Origin: Croceibacterium aestuarii
GTDB lineage: Bacteria > Pseudomonadota > Alphaproteobacteria > Sphingomonadales > Sphingomonadaceae
Assembly (NCBI RefSeq): GCF_030657335.1
Contig: NZ_CP131039.1
Coordinates: 2,496,501-2,560,500 of the forward strand
Reading direction: 5' to 3'
Length of the DNA stretch: 64,000 nucleotides
The translations under genes were made by a program, and so were the position numbers. The notes below the pieces were generated by a model, which searched no databases, was not told the origin of the DNA, and worked only from the letters and a program-made list of their open reading frames with translations. This document shows, one piece after another, positions 22,178-30,606 of this stretch; position 1 is the stretch's first letter; each line of letters begins with the position of its first letter.

Positions 22178-22582
22178 TTGGACGAACTAGAACCACTTGA
22201 CGTGGAAGCGTGGTTTCAGGCCGTCCGCCTGCTCATGGCGCGCGCGAAAGCCTCGACGTGCGATCTGGAACAGCAAGTCCGGCATCTGTTCCACCTGATG
22301 CAGCTTGCCCCGCGCCCCTTGCGAGATTTCCTCACGCCGGTTTGCGGAGAGACCGAGCTTGAGGTCCTGCTGGAGAGCGGCGCGCTCGAATCCGCGGCGC
22401 TGCGATTGATTGCGCCCTCCGTCAAATTCTCGGTCGCGCGCAACTGCGACGAAAGGGTCCTCGCTACGGTGAATTTTCCGGGCGGGGAGGCCGCGGGATT
22501 CGCGGCCTCGGCCCACCTGGCATCTGCGGTCGTCCAGGCCTGGACCCAAAGCGTCGTGCTACTCGAATCCCATGCGACCTAA
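22178..22582 (+). CDS. Hypothetical protein, TTG start (134 aa)
   Basis: Unrecognised soluble protein. It is largely helical at the N-terminus (EAWFQAVRLLMARAKASTCDLEQQ), has scattered Cys residues, and a hydrophobic C-terminal half (ASAHLASAVVQAW). The TTG at 22178 is preceded by GGGGGA nine bases upstream; the next ATG (22235) would lose the first helix. It converges on the FixJ-like regulator and overlaps its end by 4 bases. The paired CGTGCCAAAA sites upstream suggest regulated expression, but the regulator is unknown. Confidence 0.55.
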   Translation: MDELEPLDVEAWFQAVRLLMARAKASTCDLEQQVRHLFHLMQLAPRPLRDFLTPVCGETELEVLLESGALESAALRLIAPSVKFSVARNCDERVLATVNFPGGEAAGFAASAHLASAVVQAWTQSVVLLESHAT

Positions 22583-23214
22583 GCAGCGGATCGCAGTTTG
22601 CCCATCGACCCCGCCTGATCGAGACCGGCATAGATTGCTATCCTGACAGCATCCGAAATCGCCTTGGCGTTGAGCTTCGTCATCATGTTGCCGCGATGGA
22701 TCTCGACCGTGCGCGGACTGATCTCGAGTGCAACCGCGATGTCCTTGTTCGACATGCCCTGCCCCAGGCCCGCAAGCACCTGAGCTTCGCGCGGGCTCAG
22801 CCGCTCGACCGCTTCGAGCGCCGTTGCCTTGAGGCGCGCGAGCTTGAGATGCGGCGGTGCATCTGCGCTCGACTTACGCAGAGCGGCCTGCAGGCGCTCG
22901 CGCTCGAACGGCCAGCGAAGATAGTCGAGCGCTCCGGCCTGCACCGCCGACACGACGTTGTCCGGGCTGATTTCTTCGGAATAGGCGATCACCTTATTCG
23001 CGCCGACCATGATTGAAACATCGTCGAGCAGACCAGTGCTCGCACCGTCAACCCGATCGTCGGCAATGAATATCAGGCCGCTCTGCGGATTGGTTTCGAA
23101 GAACTCTTCGGAACTTTCGTAGATCTCGGCATGAATTCCGAGCGACATGATCTCACGTGCGACCTTCGCTCGTCGCCGGGTTTCGTTATCGATTATATGG
23201 ATGCGACCCAACAT
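22579..23214 (-). CDS. FixJ/LuxR-family response regulator with altered receiver
   Basis: A 211-residue regulator. Its receiver domain (1-115) keeps the Asp9 pocket residue and the Asp52 phospho-acceptor position (IFIADDR), but the second acidic residue is Asn10, the usual Thr is Ser79, and the near-invariant Lys of the KPF motif is Trp101 (RWPF). The C-terminal LuxR helix-turn-helix is intact: LSPREAQVLAGLGQGMSNKDIA with SPRTVEIHRGNM. Phosphorylation may therefore not control it in the standard way. No sensor kinase gene is adjacent. It diverges from the G8-domain gene, an obvious candidate target (inference only). Confidence 0.85.
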   Translation of the reverse strand: MLGRIHIIDNETRRRAKVAREIMSLGIHAEIYESSEEFFETNPQSGLIFIADDRVDGASTGLLDDVSIMVGANKVIAYSEEISPDNVVSAVQAGALDYLRWPFERERLQAALRKSSADAPPHLKLARLKATALEAVERLSPREAQVLAGLGQGMSNKDIAVALEISPRTVEIHRGNMMTKLNAKAISDAVRIAIYAGLDQAGSMGKLRSAA

Positions 23215-23600
23215 AATATTGCCCTTTTTTAAGAGTCATTGCCGTTGCTCCCGCCTAAGGGGCAACGTCTAGGCATTATCCCTTACAGGCGATATAATGT
23301 CTACTACGGACTTCCACTTAGGTTCCCATAAATTGTCGCTTATTTCCAACGTTTTGTATTATTACCGCGCTGCCCGATTATCCTGCCGGGTGGCGCTCGA
23401 TCCAATTGCGGACGGTGGCTGATCCTCCTCTAGGCGGCGGTGCCTCGACAGAGGATCCCCGCACCGACCGCAGCGCTCCGGAAGATACGGCGGGGCCGCG
23501 CCCACCCAGAATAGCGGCTTGGCAAACCGGACCAACCGCTGCAACTTGCTCTCCAACAGAAATGCGGGACTCGAAGTCTCGTTCGAGGGGGATGATCATC
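23215..23600. other. 386-base divergent promoter region
   Basis: No gene seen. This lies between the starts of the FixJ-like regulator and the G8-domain gene. The first 180 bases are AT-richer, including a T run (23221-23230) and a short hairpin, gttgctcc with ggggcaac (about 23241-23270). The remainder is GC-rich with an in-frame extension of the G8 gene that does not look like a signal peptide, so it is taken as untranslated leader. Confidence 0.4.
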
Positions 23601-26222
23601 ATGTGCTTGCAGCCTCGTCTGCTCCTGCTTTCCGTCCTGCTTCCGGCGTCGCTCCTGTTCGGGGGCTCATCCCAGGCTCGAGCGCAGGAGGACCATGCCC
23701 TGCCGCACGGAAAAGCGGACGCCGCCCCACTTGCGGCATCGGCTCAGCGAGTGCGCTGGTCCGATCCGGCCGCATGGCCTGAAGGAAAGGTACCGTCGGC
23801 GGGCGACGCAGTCACGATCGCGCGGGATCGCGACGTCGTTCTCGACGTCAGTCCACCGGCGCTGCGAAGCCTGACGATCGACGGGAGACTCAGCTTTGCC
23901 GACGACCGCGATATCGGTCTCGAGACCGAGTGGATCTATGTGCGCGGGGGCGAATTGCAGATCGGCAGCGAAGCTCGTCCCTACACCCACAATGCGACGA
24001 TCACTCTGACCGACAACGTTCAGGACGAGGACGTCAACACAATGGGCGATCGCGGGATCATGCTCATGCGTGGAACCCTCAACCTGCATGGCGACCGCGA
24101 GCATACCTGGACCAAGCTGGCGCGGACCGCCCAGGCCGGCAGCACCGATATCGAGGTCCTCGATGCCTCCGGCTGGCGCAAAGGCGACGAGATCGTCCTC
24201 GCTTCGACCGACTTCAACCCGCGGCAGGCGGAAAGACGTACCGTCGCCGCTATTCGTGGCAACGCGCTCACGCTCGACAGGCCGCTTCAATACATGCACT
24301 TCGGCGAAATCACTTACGGGGTGGACGAGCGCGGCGAAGTCGGCCTGCTAACCCGCAACATCAAAATCCAGGCGTCGGACGACGCAGAAAGGTCCTATTT
24401 TGGCGGCCATATCATGGCGATGGCCGGGGCCAGGATGTATCTCTCTGGCGTCGAGCTGTCGCGCATGGGGCAGCACTTGCACCTCGCGCGTTATCCGGTC
24501 CACTGGCACATCATCGGCGAAGGCGCCGGCCAGTACGTTCAGAACTCCTCGATTCACGACACCTACAGCCGCTGCGTTACGGTGCACGGCACCAACGACG
24601 TCCGCGTCGAAAACAACGTCACCTTCAACACCGTGGGTCACTGCTTCTTCCTTGAGGACGCGGTCGAGACCGGCAATCAATTCATTCACAACCTGGCGAT
24701 CCAGATCAAATGTCATCCGACCTTGCCGTGCGTGCCGACCAACCTCGGCCCGGCCGGATCGGGCGGCGGTCGGGGATCGGGCGCGGCGGGTCAGGCTTCC
24801 AAGCAGGTCCTGATTCCTTCCGACAATACGGTTTCGGCGTTCTGGGTCACCAATCCCGACAACATCTACCGCAACAACGTCGCCGCCGGGTCGGACGAGG
24901 TGGGATTCTGGTTCGCCCTGCCCGAGCATCCGACCGGAGCGCACGAGGGCAAGGAGGGCTGGCCGCGCCGAACCGCCGTGCGCGAGTTCAGCGGGAACAC
25001 GGCCCATTCCAACTTCGACGGATTCATGTTCGATCGCGGTCCCAAGCCCGACGGCACGTTCAGCGTCGGCGGCAGCAACTACCATTTCGCCTTTACCGAT
25101 CCGGCCGATCCCAACAGCCCGCCGAAGGGATCGGTGTTCGAGAACTTCACCGGCTACAAGAACCGGCACGGCGCCGTCTGGGGCCGCGGCGAATTGCACC
25201 TGTTCAAGAACCTGCGCGTCGCCGACAACGCGATCGGCTTCACGCATGCAGCATCCGCGGTCGGGCGCGCGGCCTATACGTCCAAGGTCGTCGACTCGCT
25301 GTTCGTGGGGGAGAGCGACAATCTCGGCACTCCCTCGACTCCGCAGGAAATCGCTTACGGCCGCAGCATGCCCAACGACATCCCGGATTATCCAATTCGG
25401 GGTTACGAGTATTACGATCTCCGCCACGACGTCGAGAACACGACCTTCGTAAACTTCGCACCCAACGCCACTCGCGACGCGGAAGCCGTTTCCTACCTGA
25501 TGTACACCAGCTTCGGAATGAGCACCGAGAACGCCATCGAGGGCGCCAAGTTCGTCAATTCCAAGCCGGTCGGCTTCCCGCCGGTGGTGCGGCGGTGGGC
25601 GTCCGATTTCGGCCGGCAGAATGCCTGGAGGGGTGCAGCGATCCATGACCGCGACGGCTCGGTCGGCGGCGTCCTCGATTCCTATATCGTCCTCGACAAC
25701 GGAATCGCAGATGACGAAGACGCCTGTCAGATCAAACCGCAATGGGGCGCGGCGGTGTGCCGGGGGGATTTTGGTCACTTCGGTCTTGGTCCCAACATGG
25801 GCTTCGGCAATGGGCCCATCGCCGACCCCATCATGCTCAGCCGCAACGGCCGGCGATGGGAGTACACCGGGCAGACCACGATCCGCAGCGGGGCCGAAGT
25901 GAGGGTGGAAACCGCCCGGAAGAACCTCTCCCTCTCCTTGACCGAAATGGACGACGGTTCGTCGGTGATCTTCGAATTGCCCGGATTCACCACAGCCGCG
26001 GGAGGCGCCGAGCAGCCCAGTCTGGCGGCGCTTCGCGCTGCACCGGGCACGTCCTACTTCAAGGATGGCGACACCTTGTGGGCGAAGCTCGTTGTCGACA
26101 ATTCTGCCGGCCAGACCGTCACCATCGGCAGACCCGGTGCGGGCGTCAGCACAGTCGGTACCGGGCCCGGGGGCGCTTTCGCCGCCGGAGCAAGCCTCGA
26201 GGTCAGCCGGTCCGACTCCTAG
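23601..26222 (+). CDS. Secreted G8-domain, beta-helix protein (CEMIP/TMEM2-like)
   Basis: An 873-residue exported protein. The signal peptide covers about residues 1-28 (LLLLSVLLPASLLFGG, cut after ARA). A G8-type domain follows: SDPAAWPEGKVPSAGDAVTI, then short beta strands to about residue 200. The middle is a right-handed beta-helix of short repeats (VELSRMGQHLHLARYPVHWHIIGEGAG, VENNVTFNTVGHCFFLEDAV). G8 plus beta-helix is the layout of the animal hyaluronidases CEMIP and TMEM2; the bacterial function is unknown, and polysaccharide binding or cleavage is a guess. The His-rich HLHLARYPVHWH loop could be an active site. ATG 23601 has GAGGGG about 10 bases upstream. Confidence 0.82.
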   Translation: MCLQPRLLLLSVLLPASLLFGGSSQARAQEDHALPHGKADAAPLAASAQRVRWSDPAAWPEGKVPSAGDAVTIARDRDVVLDVSPPALRSLTIDGRLSFADDRDIGLETEWIYVRGGELQIGSEARPYTHNATITLTDNVQDEDVNTMGDRGIMLMRGTLNLHGDREHTWTKLARTAQAGSTDIEVLDASGWRKGDEIVLASTDFNPRQAERRTVAAIRGNALTLDRPLQYMHFGEITYGVDERGEVGLLTRNIKIQASDDAERSYFGGHIMAMAGARMYLSGVELSRMGQHLHLARYPVHWHIIGEGAGQYVQNSSIHDTYSRCVTVHGTNDVRVENNVTFNTVGHCFFLEDAVETGNQFIHNLAIQIKCHPTLPCVPTNLGPAGSGGGRGSGAAGQASKQVLIPSDNTVSAFWVTNPDNIYRNNVAAGSDEVGFWFALPEHPTGAHEGKEGWPRRTAVREFSGNTAHSNFDGFMFDRGPKPDGTFSVGGSNYHFAFTDPADPNSPPKGSVFENFTGYKNRHGAVWGRGELHLFKNLRVADNAIGFTHAASAVGRAAYTSKVVDSLFVGESDNLGTPSTPQEIAYGRSMPNDIPDYPIRGYEYYDLRHDVENTTFVNFAPNATRDAEAVSYLMYTSFGMSTENAIEGAKFVNSKPVGFPPVVRRWASDFGRQNAWRGAAIHDRDGSVGGVLDSYIVLDNGIADDEDACQIKPQWGAAVCRGDFGHFGLGPNMGFGNGPIADPIMLSRNGRRWEYTGQTTIRSGAEVRVETARKNLSLSLTEMDDGSSVIFELPGFTTAAGGAEQPSLAALRAAPGTSYFKDGDTLWAKLVVDNSAGQTVTIGRPGAGVSTVGTGPGGAFAAGASLEVSRSDS

Positions 26223-27033
26223 TCTGCGATCCTGCGGCGAACGCCATGAAGTCGTCCGCCGTCATGGGTCTTGCGCCGAAAAAGCCTTGCCAGACCGCGC
26301 AGCCCTCGCGGGCGACGATCGCGCGCTGGGCTTCGGTCTCGATGCCCTCGGCAGTGACCGACAGGTCGAGCGCCCGTGCCAGCGCGACGATGCCGCGCAG
26401 CACGGCAAGGTCGCGGTCGTCCTGCGTTATGCCCTCGATCATGCTGCGATCGAGCTTGATGTCGTGCAGGGGAAGTCGCTTGAGGTAGCGAAAGTTGCAA
26501 AACCCCGCACCGAAATCGTCGAGCGCGATGCGGATGCCCGCCGCGGCCATTACGGCGAGCCGCTCGGCCCCCAGTTCGACGTCCGCGACGAGCGATTGCT
26601 CGGTGATTTCCAGCTTGAGGCGCGCGGGGTCGAAGCCGGCGCCGGCCACTGCGGCAAGGATGGTTTCAGCGAAGTCGTCCTCCGCCAGATCCATCGCCGT
26701 GATATTGAGCGACAAGCGAAGATCGTTTGGCCAGTCGGCCGCCATGGCCAACGCGCGTTCGGCAATATGCCGCGTCAGCCGCGCAGCCTGCCCGGCGCGC
26801 ATCGCACTGTCGAACAAAGAATCGATGCCGATCCGGCCCAGCTGTGGGTGGTGCCAGCGCGAAAGCGCCTCGGCCCCGACAAGTTTTCCTTCGCCACACG
26901 AGAACTGCGGCTGAAAGAGGATTTCCACCCGCCCCTCGGAGAGCGCATTCTCGAGTTCCTCGACGTGGCGCCCGCCGGGCGAGCGGCGGTCCATACGCAT
27001 GCGGCGGTCGGTGATCTTTGCCAACGCTGTCAT
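26203..27033 (-). CDS. EAL-domain cyclic-di-GMP phosphodiesterase
   Basis: A 276-residue protein that is essentially a lone EAL domain. The catalytic set appears complete: AEALSRW (the EAL signature), the Asn of SLNITAMDL, EITEQSL, DDFGAGF, the Lys of IKLDRSM, AEGIET and the QGFFGARPM end. It should linearise c-di-GMP. No sensor domain or membrane segment is seen N-terminally, so it is probably cytoplasmic. Its 3' end overlaps that of the G8 gene by 20 bases, tail to tail. ATG 27033 is used but its GGGAGG site abuts it; ATG 27000 is an alternative. Divergent from nadK. Confidence 0.9.
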   Translation of the reverse strand: MTALAKITDRRMRMDRRSPGGRHVEELENALSEGRVEILFQPQFSCGEGKLVGAEALSRWHHPQLGRIGIDSLFDSAMRAGQAARLTRHIAERALAMAADWPNDLRLSLNITAMDLAEDDFAETILAAVAGAGFDPARLKLEITEQSLVADVELGAERLAVMAAAGIRIALDDFGAGFCNFRYLKRLPLHDIKLDRSMIEGITQDDRDLAVLRGIVALARALDLSVTAEGIETEAQRAIVAREGCAVWQGFFGARPMTADDFMAFAAGSQTRSRTG

Positions 27034-27145
27034 CCTCCCGTTCTCGCCCAATGCGCCCGCCCCGTCTGCCTCCGTGCGGCGCGCGTTGCAAATCGGGACG
27101 CCCCCCCATAGGTAGGCGTCACGGGAAGGACGGAGCAGGCCGCAA

Positions 27146-27934
27146 ATGGGCGAGAAGAAGGAATTCGCGCGCATGGCGCTGGTCGCATCGTCGGCCGGAC
27201 CGGCACAGGCGGCAGCACGCCAGCTCGAAAAATCGTGCCCTTGGGTGCCGCTGGACGAGGCCGATGCGGTGATCGTACTCGGGGGCGACGGTTTCATGTT
27301 GCAGATCCTGCACCAGATGCTCGACGCCAGGAGGGTCATTCCCGCCTACGGCATCAACCTGGGCACAGTCGGTTTCCTGATGAATCGCTATCGGCAGAAC
27401 GGCAAGCTGGCCGAAAAGGTGGCCAAGGCGCGTCACATCTCGGTCTCGCCGTTACACATGACAGCTATCACCCAGGATGGCGCAAGACACGAACATAGCG
27501 CCATCAACGAAGTCTCGCTGCTGCGCGAAACGCGTCAGACCGCGAAAATCGAGGTCGAGGTAGGCGGCAAAATCCGCATCCCCGAACTCGCCTGTGACGG
27601 CGTCCTGCTGGCGACCCCCGCCGGTTCGACCGCTTACAATCTCTCGGCCAACGGCCCGATCCTGCCGCTGGGCTCAAACCTCCTCGCCCTGACCCCGATC
27701 AGCCCGTTCCGCCCGCGCCGCTGGCGCGGGGCGATCCTGCCCGACAAGTCGAAGGTGGTGTTCCGCGTGCTCGAACCGGACAAGCGCCCGGTGGCCGCGG
27801 TAGCGGATCAGAAGGAGGTACGCGACATCGCCGAGGTCCACTTGCAGGTCGCAGGTGAGCGGGAGCTCACCCTCCTGTTCGACCCCGGGCACAGCCTCGA
27901 CGAACGCATAGTGAGCGAGCAGTTCGTCGCCTGA
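27146..27934 (+). CDS. nadK: NAD kinase
   Basis: A 262-residue NAD kinase (NadK/PpnK family). Seen: GGDGFMLQILH with the catalytic Asp, GINLGTVGFLMN, INEVSLLRETRQ, and the DGVLLATPAGSTAYNLSANGPI segment. It phosphorylates NAD to NADP with ATP. The length is typical for short alphaproteobacterial forms, and the ATG at 27146 gives the expected N-terminus. It ends 3 bases before the small membrane protein on the opposite strand. Confidence 0.95.
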   Translation: MGEKKEFARMALVASSAGPAQAAARQLEKSCPWVPLDEADAVIVLGGDGFMLQILHQMLDARRVIPAYGINLGTVGFLMNRYRQNGKLAEKVAKARHISVSPLHMTAITQDGARHEHSAINEVSLLRETRQTAKIEVEVGGKIRIPELACDGVLLATPAGSTAYNLSANGPILPLGSNLLALTPISPFRPRRWRGAILPDKSKVVFRVLEPDKRPVAAVADQKEVRDIAEVHLQVAGERELTLLFDPGHSLDERIVSEQFVA

Positions 27935-27937
27935 GGA

Positions 27938-28171
27938 TCAGGGGCTAACGGGGTCGTCGTCGTTCGAAGCGTTAATTACTGCGAAGATTCCGACCGCGAG
28001 CACCGCGGCAATACCGATCCAGGCGCCCGAAGCCATCCCGGAGAGATGCTCGCTTTGCTCGCTCGAACTCGGCGAGCGGGCCGAATCGGCTGCAAAAGCC
28101 GGTTGAGCGATCGCAAGGGATCCTGCAGCGACGCTGCCGATGGCGATGGAAAGGGCGTTCGTCTTCTTCAT
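27938..28171 (-). CDS. Small exported or membrane protein (77 aa)
   Basis: Unrecognised. MKKTNALSIAIGSVAAGSLAIAQPAFA reads as a signal peptide (residues 1-27), followed by a Ser-rich segment, a C-terminal transmembrane helix (about 46-67, WIGIAAVLAVGIFAVI) and an acidic tail NASNDDDPVSP. It is probably anchored in the inner membrane with a short periplasmic part. ATG 28171 has a GGAGAC site about nine bases upstream; longer in-frame versions are Arg-rich and unlikely. Confidence 0.62.
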   Translation of the reverse strand: MKKTNALSIAIGSVAAGSLAIAQPAFAADSARSPSSSEQSEHLSGMASGAWIGIAAVLAVGIFAVINASNDDDPVSP

Positions 28172-28424
28172 AACTGTCTCCATTGGGGTGGAGCGCCGCA
28201 TGCGACGCCACCCCATCAAGGTCTCGGCGACGAGCTTGTTCCGGCGCCTTCGCCGAAGCGCGGCGCGGCCGCGACGAAGCGAGCGCGCGCCGCAAGCGAA
28301 GGAAGGCTGACGAACGATGACCGGAGATACAAACGAACGTGGCGAAATCTTTTGGCACCCTCGCACCCGTGCTTGCCAAACGAGAATCGCGCCCATATAG
28401 GCGCACCCCTGCCTAACGGGCTGC

Positions 28425-28499
28425 TCCCCGATAGCTCAGCGGTAGAGTAGGTGACTGTTAATCACTTGGTCGTTGGTTCGAATCCAACTCGGGGAGCCA
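28425..28499 (+). tRNA. tRNA-Asn (anticodon GTT)
   Basis: A complete cloverleaf. The acceptor arms TCCCCGA and TCGGGGA pair fully; the D arm contains AGCTCAGCGGTAGAG, the anticodon loop reads CTGTTAA with anticodon GTT, and the T arm is GTTGGTTCGAATCCAAC. The discriminator is G28496 and the CCA is encoded at 28497-28499. Confidence 0.95.
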
Positions 28500-28596
28500 T
28501 TTTTCAGCCAAAGCTAGGCGGCGATCCCCCCTAATTTCGGGCAACGGCGCCAAGCCTTGGGCGGCGCCGCTGCCCGTTTGCCTCCGCCCCGATAGA

Positions 28597-29346
28597 TCAG
28601 CCCGGCTTCTTGAATCTCAGCGCGAACTTGTCGCTCACCCCGTCGAAATCGCGCGGGCTGGCATCGTGCGGGTCGTCCGGGTTGTGCAAGACATCGGATT
28701 CCCCGTCCAACACGAAGCCGGCAGCCAACACCTGCGACTTCACTGCGGCTGGATCGATGCGGTGCAAGGTCTTTGTTGCCGACAGGCCCGTTCCCGGCGC
28801 GGCGTGATCCTCGATGAAATAGATTCCCCCCGGCTTGAGCGCGGCGAGCGTCTGCTTGTCGGCCGGTTCGGCGGTGCCGCCGTTGACGAAGTCGTGGTAG
28901 TTCTCGCTCGTCCAGGCGAGGTCGGCCAGTTGCGGTAGCAGGTAGTTGCCGAAGTCGGTCGGGATGATGTCGACGTTGCCGTATTGCGCGGCGAGCGCAT
29001 TCATCCGGTCCATATAGTTCTGCCGGTCGGCAAAGCTCGCCGGAACCAGCGCGTAGACGTGGCCTTTCGGTCCGACCGTCCGGGCCAGGAGACGAGTGTA
29101 GTAGCCCCCGCCCGGCGCATATTCGATTACGATCATCCCGGGCTTCACCCCGGCAAACGCGATGATCCGGGCCGGTTTGCGGGCATCGTCGCGCGCGGTA
29201 TCCTCGGCCGGCCTCAGCGGGTCGGCGACCGCGGTGGAAATCGCGTCCGCGGCGGCGACAGTTGGCGTTTCGCCGGCCAACGCGGTGTTCGCGCAGGCGG
29301 CGCACAAGATGGCGGCGGCAGCGGTGGTCAGGGCAGTTCGGCGCAT
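28597..29346 (-). CDS. Exported class I methyltransferase-like protein
   Basis: A 249-residue protein with a signal peptide (MRRTALTTAAAAILCAACANTALA). The Cys in ILCAAC is a possible, not perfect, lipobox. The mature part has a methyltransferase-like fold: motif I IVIEYAPGGGYYTRLLA, then VDIIPTD, and the C-terminal LKPGGIYFIEDHAAPG. An exported SAM-type methyltransferase is odd, as SAM is not expected in the periplasm; it may bind another ligand. The family is common in sphingomonads. ATG 29346 has GGGAGAG upstream. Confidence 0.82.
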   Translation of the reverse strand: MRRTALTTAAAAILCAACANTALAGETPTVAAADAISTAVADPLRPAEDTARDDARKPARIIAFAGVKPGMIVIEYAPGGGYYTRLLARTVGPKGHVYALVPASFADRQNYMDRMNALAAQYGNVDIIPTDFGNYLLPQLADLAWTSENYHDFVNGGTAEPADKQTLAALKPGGIYFIEDHAAPGTGLSATKTLHRIDPAAVKSQVLAAGFVLDGESDVLHNPDDPHDASPRDFDGVSDKFALRFKKPG

Positions 29347-29388
29347 CGGTCTCTCCCAAGAGGATTCACCGCAGGAGCCTACCGAACT

Positions 29389-30606
29389 TTATGGTGCAGG
29401 CATAGCGGGTCGCGCCGTGAGGCTCGACAGTTGCAGCGCCAGCGGCACGATCAGCGCGATCATTGCCGCACCGGCGTACCACGGCAGGTCGTGCCCCAAT
29501 TCGTAGACAAGGCCGAACGTGGGCGGAGCGACGATCCGCGCGAAGGCGTTGCTGGCCATGAGGAATCCCATCACCGAACCTTGCCGGTCTACCGGCACGG
29601 TACGGCTTGTGAGGGCGCCCGCGGTGGGGAAAGCGAGGCTGTGGCCCATCATCAGCAGTCCCATCAGCGCCACCGCAGCATAAGGCTCGCGCAGGATCGG
29701 CTGGAGCAGCATCGAGGCCGCCAGCGTCCCGAGACCCAGCGCGATGACGCGCCTTTCGCCGAAACGGGTGACAAGGGGTTGGAGGAAGAACAGCTGGATG
29801 ATCAGCCCGCCCATGCCGATGGCGATGAACGCGAAGCCCAGGTCGCGCGCGGTCCAGCCGAAGTTCGCCTCGCTCCACAACCCGTAAACCGCCTCCATGC
29901 TTGCGAAGGCGGCGATGCCGAAGAAGCTAATGACGAACAGTCGGAGCAGCATCGGATGCGTGGTGACGTAATGCAGCCCTTCGCTGTAGCGGGGCAGCGG
30001 TGCCGCCCTGCCCAACGGCTCCTTGGCGTTGCGCAGCACGGCAAAGGACCAGATCGAAGTGATCGCACAAAGGCCGGCGGCGGCGAGGATCGGGGCGCGA
30101 AAATCGGTGAGGCTGTCCCCGGCCCCGGCAAGTAGTCCACCGATGACCGGACCAAAGGCGAAGCCGAGCGAGAAGCTCGAGCCGAACAGCCCCATCGCCT
30201 TGGCCCGCTTCTCCGGCGGGGACGCATCGGCGAGGAAACCCTGCGCCACGCTGAGCGTGCCCCCGAAGAAACCGTTGACGACGCGGATGGCGATGGCGAT
30301 CCACAACCCAGGCGCGAACGCAAACGCGACATAAGTCAGCGCGGCGCCGGCGGTGGTGAGAATTAGCACGGCGCGCCGTCCGTGCTTGTCCGATTGCCGT
30401 CCCCAGTAAATCTCGCCGAAGACGTTGCCCAGGCTGTAGGCGGCGAACAGCAGGGCTACCTCGAACGGGCCGGCGCCGAACAGCGTTCCGTAGAACGGCA
30501 GCAGCGGTAGGATCAGGCTGAACCCGGCGATGTTGACGAACACCGCGAACATCAGCGGCAGCATGCGCTTGTAGTCGATGCCGACAGGCCCCGCCGCCTC
30601 AGCCAT
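29389..30606 (-). CDS. MFS transporter, drug:proton antiporter type
   Basis: A 405-residue major facilitator with twelve hydrophobic segments. Motif A between helices 2 and 3 is GEIYWGRQSDKHGRRAVL, and motif C-like glycines appear in SLGFAFGPVIGGLLAG, pointing to the TetA/Bmr class of proton-driven exporters. The substrate is not known. Its ATG overlaps the 3' end of the upstream SMP-30-family gene by 8 bases, so the two form an operon and may handle related compounds. Confidence 0.88.
   Translation of the reverse strand: MAEAAGPVGIDYKRMLPLMFAVFVNIAGFSLILPLLPFYGTLFGAGPFEVALLFAAYSLGNVFGEIYWGRQSDKHGRRAVLILTTAGAALTYVAFAFAPGLWIAIAIRVVNGFFGGTLSVAQGFLADASPPEKRAKAMGLFGSSFSLGFAFGPVIGGLLAGAGDSLTDFRAPILAAAGLCAITSIWSFAVLRNAKEPLGRAAPLPRYSEGLHYVTTHPMLLRLFVISFFGIAAFASMEAVYGLWSEANFGWTARDLGFAFIAIGMGGLIIQLFFLQPLVTRFGERRVIALGLGTLAASMLLQPILREPYAAVALMGLLMMGHSLAFPTAGALTSRTVPVDRQGSVMGFLMASNAFARIVAPPTFGLVYELGHDLPWYAGAAMIALIVPLALQLSSLTARPAMPAP

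Noticed and set aside
21822-22196. Minus-strand open frame (124 codons) across the 317-base gap
   Set aside because: Low-complexity translation, overlaps the ends of both neighbours, and no ribosome site or motif is seen.
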